The notes beneath the pieces are model-generated. The model saw only the letters and a program-made list of their open reading frames with translations. It was not told the origin of the DNA and ran no database searches. The position numbers and the translations under genes were made by a program. From the NCBI RefSeq assembly GCF_900091605.1, contig NZ_FMCQ01000003.1, positions 432,495-496,494 on the forward strand: a stretch of 64,000 nucleotides of DNA, given 5' to 3'. The DNA is from Micromonospora tulbaghiae. Its GTDB lineage: Bacteria; Actinomycetota; Actinomycetes; Mycobacteriales; Micromonosporaceae. Position 1 is the stretch's first letter; the number at the start of each line of letters is the position of its first letter. This document shows positions 11,267-19,774 of the stretch, in pieces.

Positions 11267-12385
11267 ATGACGAACGAGCACTGGGGTGACGGCACGCGCA
11301 CCGTGCACGCCGGCCTGCCGGACGCGGTCCCCGGCCAGCCGTTCCTGCCCGGCCCGGTCTTCGCCGCGCCGTACCACCTGGACCCGGAGCGCGGCCCGTC
11401 AGCGGCTGTGAACGGGTACGGGCGGCCCGACAACCCCACCCGGCGGCTGCTGGAGACCGCGATCGGGGAGCTGGAGGGCGGCGAGTGCCGGGTCTTCGCC
11501 AGCGGCCAGGCCGCCGTCACCGGGCTGCTGCTGACAGTGCTGCGCCCCGGCGACACCGTGCTGCTGCCCGCCGACGGCTACTTCTCGGTGCGGGCGTTCG
11601 CCTCGGACACGCTGGAACAGCTCGGCGTACGCGTGGTGCTCGTGCCGACGGCCGGGCCGTACCCGTCGTTCGACGGTGTCCGGCTGGTGCTGCTGGAGAC
11701 CCCGGCGAACCCCGGCCTGGACGTCGCCGACGTGCGGGCGGTGGCCGCCGCCGCGCACGCCGCGGGAACGCTGGTGGCGGTGGACAACACCACCGCCACG
11801 CCGCTCGGGCAGCGCCCGCTGGACCTCGGCGTGGACGTGGTGGTCGCCTCCGGCACCAAGGCGCTGACCGGTCACTCGGACCTGCTGCTGGGCTATCTGG
11901 CCACCCGGGACGCCGGGCTGCGGGACGCGGCGACCACCTGGCGCAACGCCACCGGCGGGGTGCCGGGCGCGTTCGACTGCTGGCTTGCCCACCGCTCGCT
12001 GGCCACGCTCGACCTGCGGCTGGCCCGGCAGACCGCGAACGCGCGGGCGCTGGCCGACCTGCTCGCGGGCCGCCCGGACGTCACCGGGGTGCGCTGGCCC
12101 GGACGGCCGGACGACCCGGCGTATCCGGTCGCGTCGGCCCAGATGCGGCGCGTGCCGGGTGTGCTCTCGTTCGACCTGGGCGACGAGCACCGGGTGGCCC
12201 GGTTCCTCGGCGCCTCCCGGCTGGTGGCCGCCGCCACCTCGTTCGGCGGCCTGCACACCACAGCCGACCGGCGGGCCCAGTGGGGCGACGACACGTCGCC
12301 GGGCTTCGTGCGGTTCTCCTGCGGTATCGAGGACACCGCCGACCTGCTCGCCGACGTGACGGCGGCGCTCGACGCTGCGGGCTGA
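11267..12385 (+). CDS. Cystathionine gamma-lyase-like PLP-dependent enzyme
   Basis: A 372-residue member of the Cys/Met metabolism PLP family (fold type I). The PLP lysine is Lys198 in ASGTKALTGHSD; VFASGQAA, LETPANPG and VDNTTATP are further family blocks. Likely cystathionine gamma-lyase or a related trans-sulfuration enzyme, but substrate choice cannot be read from sequence. Start ATG 11267 has GGAG a few bases upstream; GTG 11252, overlapping the gpsA stop, would add five residues. It is the first gene of a block inserted between gpsA and ddl, which are neighbours in M. tuberculosis. The usual CGL C-terminus (FVRFSCGIEDTADLLAD) is intact. Confidence 0.88.
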   Translation: MTNEHWGDGTRTVHAGLPDAVPGQPFLPGPVFAAPYHLDPERGPSAAVNGYGRPDNPTRRLLETAIGELEGGECRVFASGQAAVTGLLLTVLRPGDTVLLPADGYFSVRAFASDTLEQLGVRVVLVPTAGPYPSFDGVRLVLLETPANPGLDVADVRAVAAAAHAAGTLVAVDNTTATPLGQRPLDLGVDVVVASGTKALTGHSDLLLGYLATRDAGLRDAATTWRNATGGVPGAFDCWLAHRSLATLDLRLARQTANARALADLLAGRPDVTGVRWPGRPDDPAYPVASAQMRRVPGVLSFDLGDEHRVARFLGASRLVAAATSFGGLHTTADRRAQWGDDTSPGFVRFSCGIEDTADLLADVTAALDAAG

Positions 12386-12405
12386 CGGCGTGTCGCCCGC
12401 TGGGC

Positions 12406-12519
12406 TAGGGTGACGGGCAGCCACGGCCCGTGCGGCCCCGACCCGAGGAGGTGAGTCCGATCCACCAGCAGAGGACCGGCGCTCCCTCCGAGTCCGCGTC
12501 GCTTCAGGGCTGAGGCGAC
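12406..12519 (+). promoter_or_regulatory. Leader of the PrmC-like gene: -10 element, mini-ORF and hairpin
   Basis: TAGGGT at 12406-12411 is a plausible -10, placing the transcript start near 12418. The leader contains a near-ideal Shine-Dalgarno sequence (AGGAGGTGA, 12446-12454) that has no gene at the right distance. It overlaps a mini-ORF starting at GTG 12451, or in frame at GTG 12430, and ending at TGA 12511-12513. That stop falls inside a 10-bp hairpin (12498-12507 with 12510-12519, one G-T pair). The layout resembles a leader-peptide attenuator, but no control mechanism is proven. Confidence 0.35.
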
Positions 12520-12557
12520 GCCGGGGGCGCCGACGAGCGCTTCCCGAAAGGCTTGCC

Positions 12558-13349
12558 ATGGCATCCACCCTGTTCACCCCCGACCGTCCCGCCCTCGTCC
12601 GGCGGCTGCGCGCCGCCGGTTGCGTCTTCGCCGAGGACGAGGCGGCACTGCTGATCGCCGCCGCCGACTCGGCGCAGTCGCTGACCCGCCTGGTCGACCG
12701 TCGCGTCGCCGGCCTGCCGCTGGAGCACCTGCTCGGCTGGGCCGAGTTCTGCGGCCGGCGGATCGCCGTACACCCGGGGGTGTTCGTGCCGCGTGGCCGG
12801 AGCGCCCTGCTCGTCGACGCGGCGACGGCGCTGGCCGGGCCGGCGCCGGCGGTGCTCGACCTGTGCTGCGGCTCCGGTGCCGCCGCCGTGGTGCTGCACG
12901 AGCGGCTGGCTCCCCGCTGGCTGGCCGCCGCCGACATCGACCCGGTGGCGGTGGCCTGCGCCCGGCGCAACCTCGAACCGCTCGGCGTCCCGGTCTACCA
13001 GGGCGACCTGTTCGACGCGCTGCCGGCCGGGCGGCGCGGAGAGCTGGACCTGGTGGTGGCGAACGCGCCGTACGTGCCGACCGGTGCGGTGGCCTCGCTG
13101 CCAGCCGAGGCGCGCCTGTACGAGGCGCCGGTGGCGCTGGACGGCGGCACGGACGGCCTGGCCGTGCTGCGCCGGGTCGCCTCGGGCGCGGCGCAGTGGC
13201 TCGCACCGGGCGGGCACGTCGTGGTCGAGGCGAGCGCAGCGCAGGCCCCGGAACTGTGCGCCGTGTTCACCGCCGTCGGGCTGGACCCGGCGGTGGTGAG
13301 CGACGAGGAGCGGGAGGCGACAGCGGTCACCGCCCGCCGCCCCGGCTGA
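12558..13349 (+). CDS. PrmC-like protein-(glutamine-N5) methyltransferase, unknown substrate
   Basis: A 263-residue class I SAM-dependent methyltransferase. Motif I is VLDLCCGSGAAAVVL. The catalytic tetrapeptide is NAPY (in VVANAPYVPTGAV) instead of the NPPY of true PrmC/HemK, which places it in the PrmC-like subgroup of unknown substrate. A short N-terminal helical region precedes the catalytic fold, as in PrmC. ATG 12558 has only a weak upstream GAAAGG. The gene stands alone behind an unusually long structured leader. Confidence 0.85.
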   Translation: MASTLFTPDRPALVRRLRAAGCVFAEDEAALLIAAADSAQSLTRLVDRRVAGLPLEHLLGWAEFCGRRIAVHPGVFVPRGRSALLVDAATALAGPAPAVLDLCCGSGAAAVVLHERLAPRWLAAADIDPVAVACARRNLEPLGVPVYQGDLFDALPAGRRGELDLVVANAPYVPTGAVASLPAEARLYEAPVALDGGTDGLAVLRRVASGAAQWLAPGGHVVVEASAAQAPELCAVFTAVGLDPAVVSDEEREATAVTARRPG

Positions 13350-13434
13350 TCGTGGCGGGGAGTCCACGCGGGGGCGTGGCGGGTGGGCCGGGCGGGAACT
13401 AGCCTCGGGTCAGGCGCGGCGGGAGGCGGTGGCG

Positions 13435-14484
13435 GTGGGCAGCTCAGGTGTGCCGGTGGTGGTGGGGCTGGACAACGGGGGCACGAGCGACAACGCCACG
13501 GTGCTGACCGTCGACGGCCGGTTCCTGGTGGACGGGCTGCTGGAGATCCCGAGCGACGTCGGCGCCGGGCCGGATGCGGCGGTGGAGGCGCTGGCGCGGG
13601 CGTTCGACGGCGTCCTGGCCCACACCGGTGTGCCGCGTGACCTGGTCCGCGCGGTCGGCCTGGACACGCCCGGCCCGGCCAGCGCCACCGGCGTGATCTC
13701 GTCGCGCGGCTCGACGAACTTCTCCCAGCCCGCCTGGCGGGGCTTCGACGTGCGCACCGCGCTGGAGCGGCGGCTGGGCCTGCCGGTGGTGTACGCCAAC
13801 GACGGCAACGCCGCCGCGCTCTACGCCCACCACGTGCACTTCGGCGCCGACGCGATGGCCCGGTCGTCGGTGTCCGCGATCGTCGGCACCGGGCTCGGCG
13901 GCGGCGTGGTGGAGTCCGGCCGGGTGGTCGGCGGCGCGGCCGGCATGGCCGGCGAGTTCGGGCACGTGCACATCCCGCTGGACGGCCTGGTCGAGCCGGA
14001 CCAGGCGGCGCCGGTCTGCGCCTGCGGCTTCACCGGGGACGCGGAGAGCGTCGCCTCGCTCACCGCGATCCGGCGCAACCTGCTGCCGTACTGGCTGGCC
14101 CGGCATCCGGAGCATCCGCTCGCGGCGGAGGAGCCGGACCGGGCGGCGAAGCTGCTGCGCGGCTACGGCGAACGCGGCGACCCGCTGGCCCGCCTGGTGT
14201 TCACCCAGCAGGCCAAGGCGCTGGGCCGGCTCTTCACCATCGCGGCCAACTTCACCGACCCGCACGCGTACTTCGTGGGCGGGGGTGTGGTGGAGGTGGA
14301 GCCGGAGTTCCGGGACTGGTTCCTCGCCACGGTCGCCGAGCACACGGTGCTCCGGGAGGAGCAGCGGGCGGTGGCCACCTTCGCGCTGGTCCCGGACCGG
14401 GACATGGCCGGGGCGCGGGGAGTGGCCATCGCGGCGCTGGAGGCGGTACGCGGCACCGTCACCGCCGCCGCCCCACTCGGCTGA
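13435..14484 (+). CDS. ROK-family sugar kinase/regulator-like protein
   Basis: About 349 residues. The N-terminal phosphate-binding loop VVGLDNGGTSDNATVLT and the GTGLGGGVVESGRVVGGAAG block are typical of ROK kinases, and the family Glu-Phe-Gly-His segment (MAGEFGHVHIP) is present. There is no DNA-binding domain, so a sugar kinase is more likely than a repressor. The usual zinc motif CxCGxxGC is altered: here it reads CACGFTGD, losing the last cysteine. Start GTG 13435 lies 8 nt after GGGAGG; a TAGCCT -10 element is at 13400-13405. No sugar transporter or hydrolase lies nearby, so the substrate is open. Confidence 0.85.
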   Translation: MGSSGVPVVVGLDNGGTSDNATVLTVDGRFLVDGLLEIPSDVGAGPDAAVEALARAFDGVLAHTGVPRDLVRAVGLDTPGPASATGVISSRGSTNFSQPAWRGFDVRTALERRLGLPVVYANDGNAAALYAHHVHFGADAMARSSVSAIVGTGLGGGVVESGRVVGGAAGMAGEFGHVHIPLDGLVEPDQAAPVCACGFTGDAESVASLTAIRRNLLPYWLARHPEHPLAAEEPDRAAKLLRGYGERGDPLARLVFTQQAKALGRLFTIAANFTDPHAYFVGGGVVEVEPEFRDWFLATVAEHTVLREEQRAVATFALVPDRDMAGARGVAIAALEAVRGTVTAAAPLG

Positions 14485-14506
14485 CGCCGCCCGCCGGACG
14501 GGCCGC

Positions 14507-14707
14507 TCAGCCGCGCGGCGGCGCCGCGGTGAACGCGGCCCAGGCGTGCGGCGGGAACACCAGCACCGGGCCGGCCGGGTCCTTGGAGTCGCGGACCGCC
14601 ACCGCGCCGGTCAGCGGCGCCATCTCCACGCACGCGCCCTCGTCGCCACTGTGGCTGCTCTTGCGCCAGCGGGCCGGTGCGGGGTTCGTGCGGTTCGTGC
14701 CGTTCAT
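14507..14707 (-). CDS. DUF397 protein
   Basis: A 66-residue protein with the DUF397 pattern: WRKSSHSGDEGACVEMA, VAVRDSKDP and the terminal FPPHAWAAF. Such proteins are nearly always encoded beside an XRE regulator with a DUF5753 domain, as here, and are thought to work with it; the biochemical role is not established. It starts 5 nt after the end of the XRE gene on the same strand, so the two are one operon. It is convergent with the ROK gene. Confidence 0.88.
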   Translation of the reverse strand: MNGTNRTNPAPARWRKSSHSGDEGACVEMAPLTGAVAVRDSKDPAGPVLVFPPHAWAAFTAAPPRG

Positions 14708-14711
14708 CTGG

Positions 14712-15557
14712 TCACCTCTCGTTCAGCAGGCGGAGGAGCTGGTCCCGACTGGCCGCCGGGCTCAGCGCCACGGTCCGCAGGTGCTCCATGATCTTGGCGC
14801 AGGTACGCAGGTCACCCGGCCGGTCGAGGACCATCTGCCCGGCGACGGTCTCCACCGAGGCGATGATCGGATCCTCCGGGTCGGCGAACTCCAGGATGTG
14901 CAGCGAGCCCCGGGTGCCGCGGTGGTAGCCGGCGGCGAGCGGGATCACCTGCACCGTGACGTTCGGCAGCTCGGCCATCTTCAGCAGGTGCTGGAGCTGG
15001 CCGGACATGACCGAGCGGTCACCGACCGGGCGCAGCAGCGCGCCCTCGTCGATGATGGCGTCGAGGATCGGCGGCTCGGCGCCGGAGAGCCGCTGCTGGC
15101 GGTCCAGCCGTAGCTGGACCCGCTGCTCCACCTGCTCGTCGGTGAGCGTGTGCGGCCCGCCGCGCATCACCCCGCGGATGTAGTCGGCGGTCTGGAGCAG
15201 ACCGGGCACCACCGACGGCTCGAAGTTCGCGATGCCGGTGGCCTCGGCCTCCAGCGCGATGAAGTCGATGGTGCGCTGGTCCAGCAGGTACGAATAGGAC
15301 ACCCACCAGCCCGGCTTGCGGGCGTCCTTCGCCAGTTGTACCGCCGCGGCGATGTCGGCCGGGCCCACGCCGTAGCTGATCAGGAGCGCGCGCACGGTGG
15401 CGGGACTGACGAGCGTCTGCGCGTTCTCGTAGCGGGACAACGTGCTCCGGGTGCTGTTGATCTCGTCGGCCGCGGCCTCCAGGGTGAGGCCGGCGGCCTC
15501 CCGGTGGGTCCGCAGGGCGATGCCGAGCCGTCGGGCCCGGGCGGTCTTCGGCGCCAT
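14712..15557 (-). CDS. XRE-family regulator with DUF5753 domain
   Basis: About 281 residues. The N-terminal helix-turn-helix spans roughly residues 10-65 (RLGIALRTHREAAGLTLE, STLSRYENAQTLVSP). The rest is the DUF5753 domain (FEPSVVPGLLQTADYIRGVMRG, then TVQVIPLAAGYH). ATG 15557 (MAPKTARARRLG) was chosen because the fold begins there; upstream in-frame starts add an unlikely leader. Adjacent DUF397 and a divergent small gene at 15790 make a WhiJ-like module of the kind repeated many times in Streptomyces, where some members affect development. Target genes are unknown. Confidence 0.88.
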   Translation of the reverse strand: MAPKTARARRLGIALRTHREAAGLTLEAAADEINSTRSTLSRYENAQTLVSPATVRALLISYGVGPADIAAAVQLAKDARKPGWWVSYSYLLDQRTIDFIALEAEATGIANFEPSVVPGLLQTADYIRGVMRGGPHTLTDEQVEQRVQLRLDRQQRLSGAEPPILDAIIDEGALLRPVGDRSVMSGQLQHLLKMAELPNVTVQVIPLAAGYHRGTRGSLHILEFADPEDPIIASVETVAGQMVLDRPGDLRTCAKIMEHLRTVALSPAASRDQLLRLLNER

Positions 15558-15716
15558 GCATCGATGGTCGCACATCCCGCGGGAAAGCGGGCATGAGAGA
15601 AAGCCGATGAGAGTTGCATTCACGCCGGTGAACCTGTCAGTGTGTGACGGCGTCCTCACCGCCGGTTGTCGTGGCGACGGTGGTGGTGAGCGACCGGAGG
15701 GGATGGGGCGCGCGGT

Positions 15717-15746
15717 GGTCGGATTTCACTCCCCCACGATCCGACC
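15717..15746. promoter_or_regulatory. Inverted repeat in the gap between the XRE gene and the small gene at 15790
   Basis: GGTCGGAT (15717-15724) and ATCCGACC (15739-15746) form perfect 8-bp arms around 14 nt. It lies in the divergent gap and could be the operator of the XRE regulator, or a hairpin in the small gene's leader. Nothing else recognisable was found in 15558-15789. Confidence 0.3.
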
Positions 15747-15789
15747 GCCGCGTGCCCCTGCCGGTCCACGAGACGGGAAGGGATCCGCG

Positions 15790-16014
15790 GTGACCAGGTT
15801 CCTGGTGGTCCTGACCGACGTGCGTCCACCGGACGGCGCCTGCCGTGACGAACGGACCAGCCCGGAACGCCGCCGTCAGGTGGTCGGCGCGAGCAGCCGG
15901 GAGGCGGCCGACCGGATCGCCGGCGCATTCATGGCGCTGGGCATGGTTCGGGCCGGCCGGCAACGGGTGAAGGTCATCGCGGTCGGCCGCCGGCCCCGGC
16001 ACCCGGCCTTCTGA
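15790..16014 (+). CDS. Small hypothetical protein
   Basis: A 74-residue arginine-rich, basic protein starting MTRFLVVLTDVRPPDG and ending RRPRHPAF. GTG 15790 has a good ribosome-binding site (GGAAGGGA, about 15775-15782). No domain is recognised and there is no signal peptide or membrane segment. It is divergent from the XRE/DUF397 pair and upstream of ddl, and could be the third element of a WhiJ-like cluster. The ribosome-binding site and codon pattern support coding; function is unknown. Confidence 0.5.
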   Translation: MTRFLVVLTDVRPPDGACRDERTSPERRRQVVGASSREAADRIAGAFMALGMVRAGRQRVKVIAVGRRPRHPAF

Positions 16015-16114
16015 GGCACGCCGTTCCGTTACTCCCTGTAGATGTCACCTTGACCGTTTGCCACGCGACTCCGTGTCTCCCCGGGTAACGACCACCGCTT
16101 GCGGCAACGCACAG

Positions 16115-16178
16115 TAAGGTCAGTCGGGTGAGCGCCACCGGCGAGCACGGCCAGCCGCAGTCGCGAACGATGAGGTGA
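16115..16178 (+). promoter_or_regulatory. ddl promoter with leaderless 16-codon upstream ORF
   Basis: TAAGGT at 16115-16120 is a -10 element followed, after 7 nt, by GTG at 16128. That GTG opens a 16-codon frame ([16 protein letters not shown]) ending with TGA at 16176-16178, 2 nt before the ddl ATG. The last sense codons carry the GAGG ribosome-binding site of ddl. The geometry suggests a leaderless leader peptide translationally coupled to ddl. Confidence 0.4.
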
Positions 16179-16180
16179 CC

Positions 16181-17284
16181 ATGACCACCCCAGGCAAGAC
16201 CCGTGTGGCGATCGTCTTCGGCGGCCGCAGCCCCGAGCACGGCATCTCCTGCGTCAGCGCCGGCAGCGTGCTGGCCGCGCTCGACCCGGACGAGTTCGAG
16301 GTGGTCCCGGTCGGCATCACCCGGCAGGGCCAGTGGGTGCTCGCCAGCGGTGACCCGAGCGGGCTCGCCATCGCCGACCGCAAGCTCCCCGAGATCACCG
16401 CCGGCTCCGGCGCCGAGCTGGTGCTGCGCGCCGACCCCGCCGTCGGCGGCCTGATGGTCCTCGACCCCGCCCAGGGGCCGGTCGCCCTCGCCGACGTGGA
16501 CGTGGTCTTCCCGGTGCTGCACGGCGCGTACGGCGAGGACGGCACCATCCAGGGCATGCTGGAGATGGCCGACATCCCCTACGTCGGGGCGAACGTCTTC
16601 GCCTCCGCCGCGGCCATGGACAAGGAGTTCACCAAGAAGCTCTGCGCCGCCGAGGGCATCCCGGTCGGCCCGTACGCGGTGCTGCGCGCCGGGATGTCGC
16701 TGAGCGAGGAGGACAAGGAGCGCCTCGGGCTGCCAGTCTTCGTCAAGCCGTCCCGCGCCGGCTCCTCGTTCGGCATCACCAAGGTCGACGACTGGGCGGA
16801 CCTGGACGCCGCGCTCGTCACCGCGCGGGAGATCGACAGCAAGGTCCTCGTCGAGGGCGCCGTGGTCGGCCGCGAGATCGAGTGCGGCGTGCTGGAGGGC
16901 GAGGCGGGCGGCGCTCCCGAGGCCTCCGTGCTCGCCGAGGTGCGGATGATCGGCGACCGCGACTGGTACGACTTCGAGGCCAAGTACATCTTCGCCGACG
17001 AGGTCTGCGAGTACGACGTACCGGCCGACCTGCCCGAGCCGGTGGCCCGGCAGGTGCGCGACTACGCCACCCGGGCCTTCACCGCGCTCGACTGCTCCGG
17101 CCTGGCCCGGGTCGACTTCTTCGTCACCCCGCAGATGGACGTCTACCTCAACGAGATCAACACGATGCCGGGCTTCACCCCGACGTCGATGTTCCCGAGG
17201 ATGTGGTCGGCCAGCGGGCTGGAGTACCCGAAGCTGGTCAACCGGCTGATCCGTACCGCCCTGCACCGCCGCGCCGGCCGCTGA
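16181..17284 (+). CDS. ddl: D-alanine--D-alanine ligase
   Basis: A 367-residue ATP-grasp ligase joining two D-alanines for peptidoglycan precursors in the cytoplasm. Family blocks: [17 protein letters not shown] at the N-terminus, [37 protein letters not shown] and LARVDFFV plus [16 protein letters not shown]. The tyrosine in EAKY is the residue found in D-Ala-D-Ala ligases rather than the histidine of D-lactate ligases, so no vancomycin-type specificity is indicated. ATG 16181 has GAGG 5 nt upstream; GTG 16175 is in frame but would remove the ribosome-binding site. Confidence 0.95.
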   Translation: MTTPGKTRVAIVFGGRSPEHGISCVSAGSVLAALDPDEFEVVPVGITRQGQWVLASGDPSGLAIADRKLPEITAGSGAELVLRADPAVGGLMVLDPAQGPVALADVDVVFPVLHGAYGEDGTIQGMLEMADIPYVGANVFASAAAMDKEFTKKLCAAEGIPVGPYAVLRAGMSLSEEDKERLGLPVFVKPSRAGSSFGITKVDDWADLDAALVTAREIDSKVLVEGAVVGREIECGVLEGEAGGAPEASVLAEVRMIGDRDWYDFEAKYIFADEVCEYDVPADLPEPVARQVRDYATRAFTALDCSGLARVDFFVTPQMDVYLNEINTMPGFTPTSMFPRMWSASGLEYPKLVNRLIRTALHRRAGR

Positions 17285-17295
17285 GCCGGCCGGCG

Positions 17296-17883
17296 TCAGG
17301 CGGAGCAGCCCGAGGGGGCCTGCTTCGCCGAGGGGACGGAGCTGACGATGGTGTCGGAGATCGAGATCACCCACTGAAGCGGCGGCTCGTACGACTTCGG
17401 CACCCGGACCCGGATCGGGGTCTCCCGGTCGACGGTGGTCAGGACCGTGGCGTCGGCCTCCTCGGCCGCGTGCCAGCAGACCTTGTTGACAGTCCACACC
17501 TCGTCGGTGGGCGGGAACTGCGCCGGGCTGCCGCCGCAGGCCACCGTCAGCGCCGGGTCGCCGTACGCGGCGTTCTGCTCCGGGCCCGCGGTGACCGGGC
17601 GCTGCGGCAGGTCACGCACGCTGTCGGGGAGCTGCGACATCAGGGCACGGCAGAGGATGGTCGGGCGCTCGGCCAGCGCCGGGGCGGGCATCTCGACCGG
17701 CGCGCTGGACTGCACCCGGGGACTCGCCGACGCGCTCGGCTCGGCGTCCGGAGACTCCGGGGCCAGCTTGGCGAACGTGAACCCGGCCACCGCCAGGGTC
17801 ACCGGCACCGCGACGAGCGTCGCCCAGAGCGCGGCACGGCGGGTGGCGCCGTCCCGGCGGGGGGAGGTGTCCTTCTCGTCCAC
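17296..17883 (-). CDS. DUF3515 membrane-anchored protein
   Basis: A 195-residue protein with a short basic N-terminus, one hydrophobic segment (about residues 19-38, ALWATLVAVPVTLAVAGF), a Ser/Pro/Ala-rich linker and an extracytoplasmic DUF3515 domain (LCRALMSQLPDSV, ACGGSPAQFPPTDEVWTVNKVCW). Two to four cysteines may form disulphides. The M. tuberculosis counterpart, Rv2980, has the same neighbours. GTG 17883 directly follows the TAA of the Lrp-like gene (17886-17884), so the two are translationally linked. Function is unknown. Convergent with ddl, 11 bp apart. Confidence 0.85.
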   Translation of the reverse strand: MDEKDTSPRRDGATRRAALWATLVAVPVTLAVAGFTFAKLAPESPDAEPSASASPRVQSSAPVEMPAPALAERPTILCRALMSQLPDSVRDLPQRPVTAGPEQNAAYGDPALTVACGGSPAQFPPTDEVWTVNKVCWHAAEEADATVLTTVDRETPIRVRVPKSYEPPLQWVISISDTIVSSVPSAKQAPSGCSA

Positions 17884-18117
17884 TTACAGCCGCACCACCG
17901 AACACGTGAGGGTGCGGGTGATGCCGGGCACCATCTGCACGTTGCTGACGATGAGTTTGCCGAGCTCGTCGACGGTGTTCGCCTCGGTGAGCACGACCAC
18001 GTCGTACGGCCCGGTGACGGCGTCGACCCGTACCACGCCGGCCAGATCCGCGATCAGACCGGCCACGTCACGCGCCCGGCCGACCTCGGTCTGGATGAGG
18101 ATGTACGCCTGTACCAC
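17884..18117 (-). CDS. Stand-alone Lrp/AsnC ligand-binding (RAM) domain protein
   Basis: A 77-residue protein consisting only of the Lrp/AsnC effector-binding fold (VQAYILIQTEVGRARDVA, TGPYDVVVLTEANTVDEL, VPGITRTLTC). There is no helix-turn-helix, so it is not itself a DNA-binding regulator; such proteins bind small molecules and oligomerise. GGAGG lies about 8 nt before GTG 18117. A TAGTTT -10-like element lies upstream on this strand. It heads the operon with DUF3515. Confidence 0.85.
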   Translation of the reverse strand: MVQAYILIQTEVGRARDVAGLIADLAGVVRVDAVTGPYDVVVLTEANTVDELGKLIVSNVQMVPGITRTLTCSVVRL

Positions 18118-18280
18118 GACTCGACCTCCGTCCGTCGCCTCCGGGCGACCCGAAGGGTGAAACTACCGTACTGAGCGGCCGTGATCCCTATCGGTTGCCG
18201 GTCGGACGCGGTGAGCGAGCACACGCCGGTACGGACAGGGGTGGGACGTGCGGAACGACGCAGCGGAGCGAGGGGACGGA

Positions 18281-19231
18281 ATGACGGTCACTGATGTCGG
18301 TGAGTTCGGCCTGATCGACCGGGTGACCGCCCGGCTGGCGCAGGGACAGAGCTGCCTGCTCGGCCCCGGCGACGACGGCGCGGTGGTGGCGGCGCCGGAC
18401 CGGCGGGTGGTCGCCTCGACCGATGTGCTGGTGGAGGGCCGGCACTTCCGCCGGGACTGGTCGTCGGCACGGGACGTGGGCCACCGGGCGGCGGCGGCGA
18501 ACCTCGCCGACATCGCCGCCATGGGCGCCACCCCGACCGCCCTGCTCGTCGCGCTCTGCATGCCGGCCGAGCTGGACCCGGCCTGGGCCGAGGAACTGGC
18601 CGACGGGCTGGGCGCGGAGGCGGCGCTCGTCGGCGCGAGCGTGGTCGGCGGGGACATGTCCGGCAGCCCGACGCTCACCGTCGCGGTGACAGCGCTCGGC
18701 AACCTGGCCGGCCGTGCCCCGGTGGTCCGCTCCGGCGCCCGGCCGGGGGACGTGGTGGCGCTTGCCGGGCGCACCGGCTGGTCGGCGGCGGGCTACACCG
18801 TGCTCTCCCGGGGCTTCCGCACGCCCCGGCTGCTGGTCGAGGCGTTCCGCCGCCCCGAGGTGCCGTACGCCGCCGGACCCGCTGCAGCCGCGGCCGGGGC
18901 CACCGCCATGATCGACGTGTCGGACGGGCTGCTGGCCGACCTCGGGCACGTGGCGACCGCCAGCGGTGTGGCGATCGACCTGAGCCGCGACGCGTTCGAG
19001 GTGCCCCGGCAGATGCGGGACGCGGCGCAGGCGCTCGGCGTCGACCCGTACACCTGGATCCTGGCCGGCGGCGAGGACCACGCGCTGGCGGCGACCTTCC
19101 CGGGGGACGCCGCGCTCCCGGAGGGCTGGCGGCCGGTCGGGCGGGTGGCGGCCGGCGCCGGGGTCACCGTCGACGGCGCCGCCTACAGCGGCCCGCGCGG
19201 CTGGGACCACTTCCGCCGGACGGCGGAATAG
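18281..19231 (+). CDS. thiL: Thiamine-monophosphate kinase
   Basis: A 316-residue kinase that phosphorylates thiamine monophosphate to thiamine pyrophosphate. Characteristic blocks: GPGDDGAVV near residue 28, STDVLVEGRHF, AAANLADIAAMGATP (metal/ATP site), GGDMSGSP and MIDVSDGLLADLGH. The C-terminal GGEDHALAATFP is also typical. ATG 18281 has GAGGGGA just upstream; an earlier ATG at 18248 was rejected. Divergent from the Lrp-like gene. Position matches thiL (Rv2977c) near ddl in M. tuberculosis. Confidence 0.95.
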   Translation: MTVTDVGEFGLIDRVTARLAQGQSCLLGPGDDGAVVAAPDRRVVASTDVLVEGRHFRRDWSSARDVGHRAAAANLADIAAMGATPTALLVALCMPAELDPAWAEELADGLGAEAALVGASVVGGDMSGSPTLTVAVTALGNLAGRAPVVRSGARPGDVVALAGRTGWSAAGYTVLSRGFRTPRLLVEAFRRPEVPYAAGPAAAAAGATAMIDVSDGLLADLGHVATASGVAIDLSRDAFEVPRQMRDAAQALGVDPYTWILAGGEDHALAATFPGDAALPEGWRPVGRVAAGAGVTVDGAAYSGPRGWDHFRRTAE

Positions 19232-19306
19232 CGGCCCGGAGTGATCTGCGTCCGACCCCGGGCCGCCGGGCCGGGACGGGGCCGGCGGCGGTCGTAACCT
19301 GGCACG

Positions 19307-19774
19307 GTGAGCGAGATCGAGATCCGGGAGCGGCGCTTCGACGCGCCCGAGTCGCAGGCGCTGATCCGGGCGGCGCTGGCCGACCTCGGCGCCCGGTACG
19401 GCGGCAGCGGCGACGAGACCCCTGTCGACGCGGCCGAGTTCACCCCGCCGGACGGCGCGTTCCTCGTCGCCTACCTGGACGGGCGGCCGGTGGGCTGCGG
19501 CGGGTGGCGCAGCCACGGCGGGGACGGCGACACGGCCGAGCTGAAGCGGATGTACACCGACCCGGCGGCCCGGGGCCGGGGCGTGGCCCGCTCGGTGCTC
19601 GCCGCGGTCGAGCGGTCCGCCCGCGACCACGGCCGCAAGCGGATCGTGCTGGAGTGCGGCGACAAGCAGCCCGAGGCGATCGCCATGTACACCTCGGCCG
19701 GCTACGAGCGGATCCCGAACTTCGGCTTCTACAAGGACGCCCCGGGCTGCCTGTCGTACGCCCGCACGCTCTAG
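19307..19774 (+). CDS. GNAT-family N-acetyltransferase
   Basis: A 155-residue acetyltransferase. The acetyl-CoA-binding block is visible as MYTDPAARGRGVARSVLAAVE, followed by IVLECGDKQPEAIAMYTSAGYE. The acceptor substrate is unknown. GTG 19307 is 6 nt after a TAACCT -10 element (19295-19300) and has no ribosome-binding site, so a leaderless transcript is predicted. The stop codon overlaps that of the convergent ATP-grasp gene by 4 nt, leaving no room for a terminator. Confidence 0.88.
   Translation: MSEIEIRERRFDAPESQALIRAALADLGARYGGSGDETPVDAAEFTPPDGAFLVAYLDGRPVGCGGWRSHGGDGDTAELKRMYTDPAARGRGVARSVLAAVERSARDHGRKRIVLECGDKQPEAIAMYTSAGYERIPNFGFYKDAPGCLSYARTL

Noticed and set aside
17285..17295. 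GCCGGCCGGC palindrome between ddl and DUF3515 as a terminator
   Set aside because: The self-complementary stretch is too short and has no loop, so it was not called.
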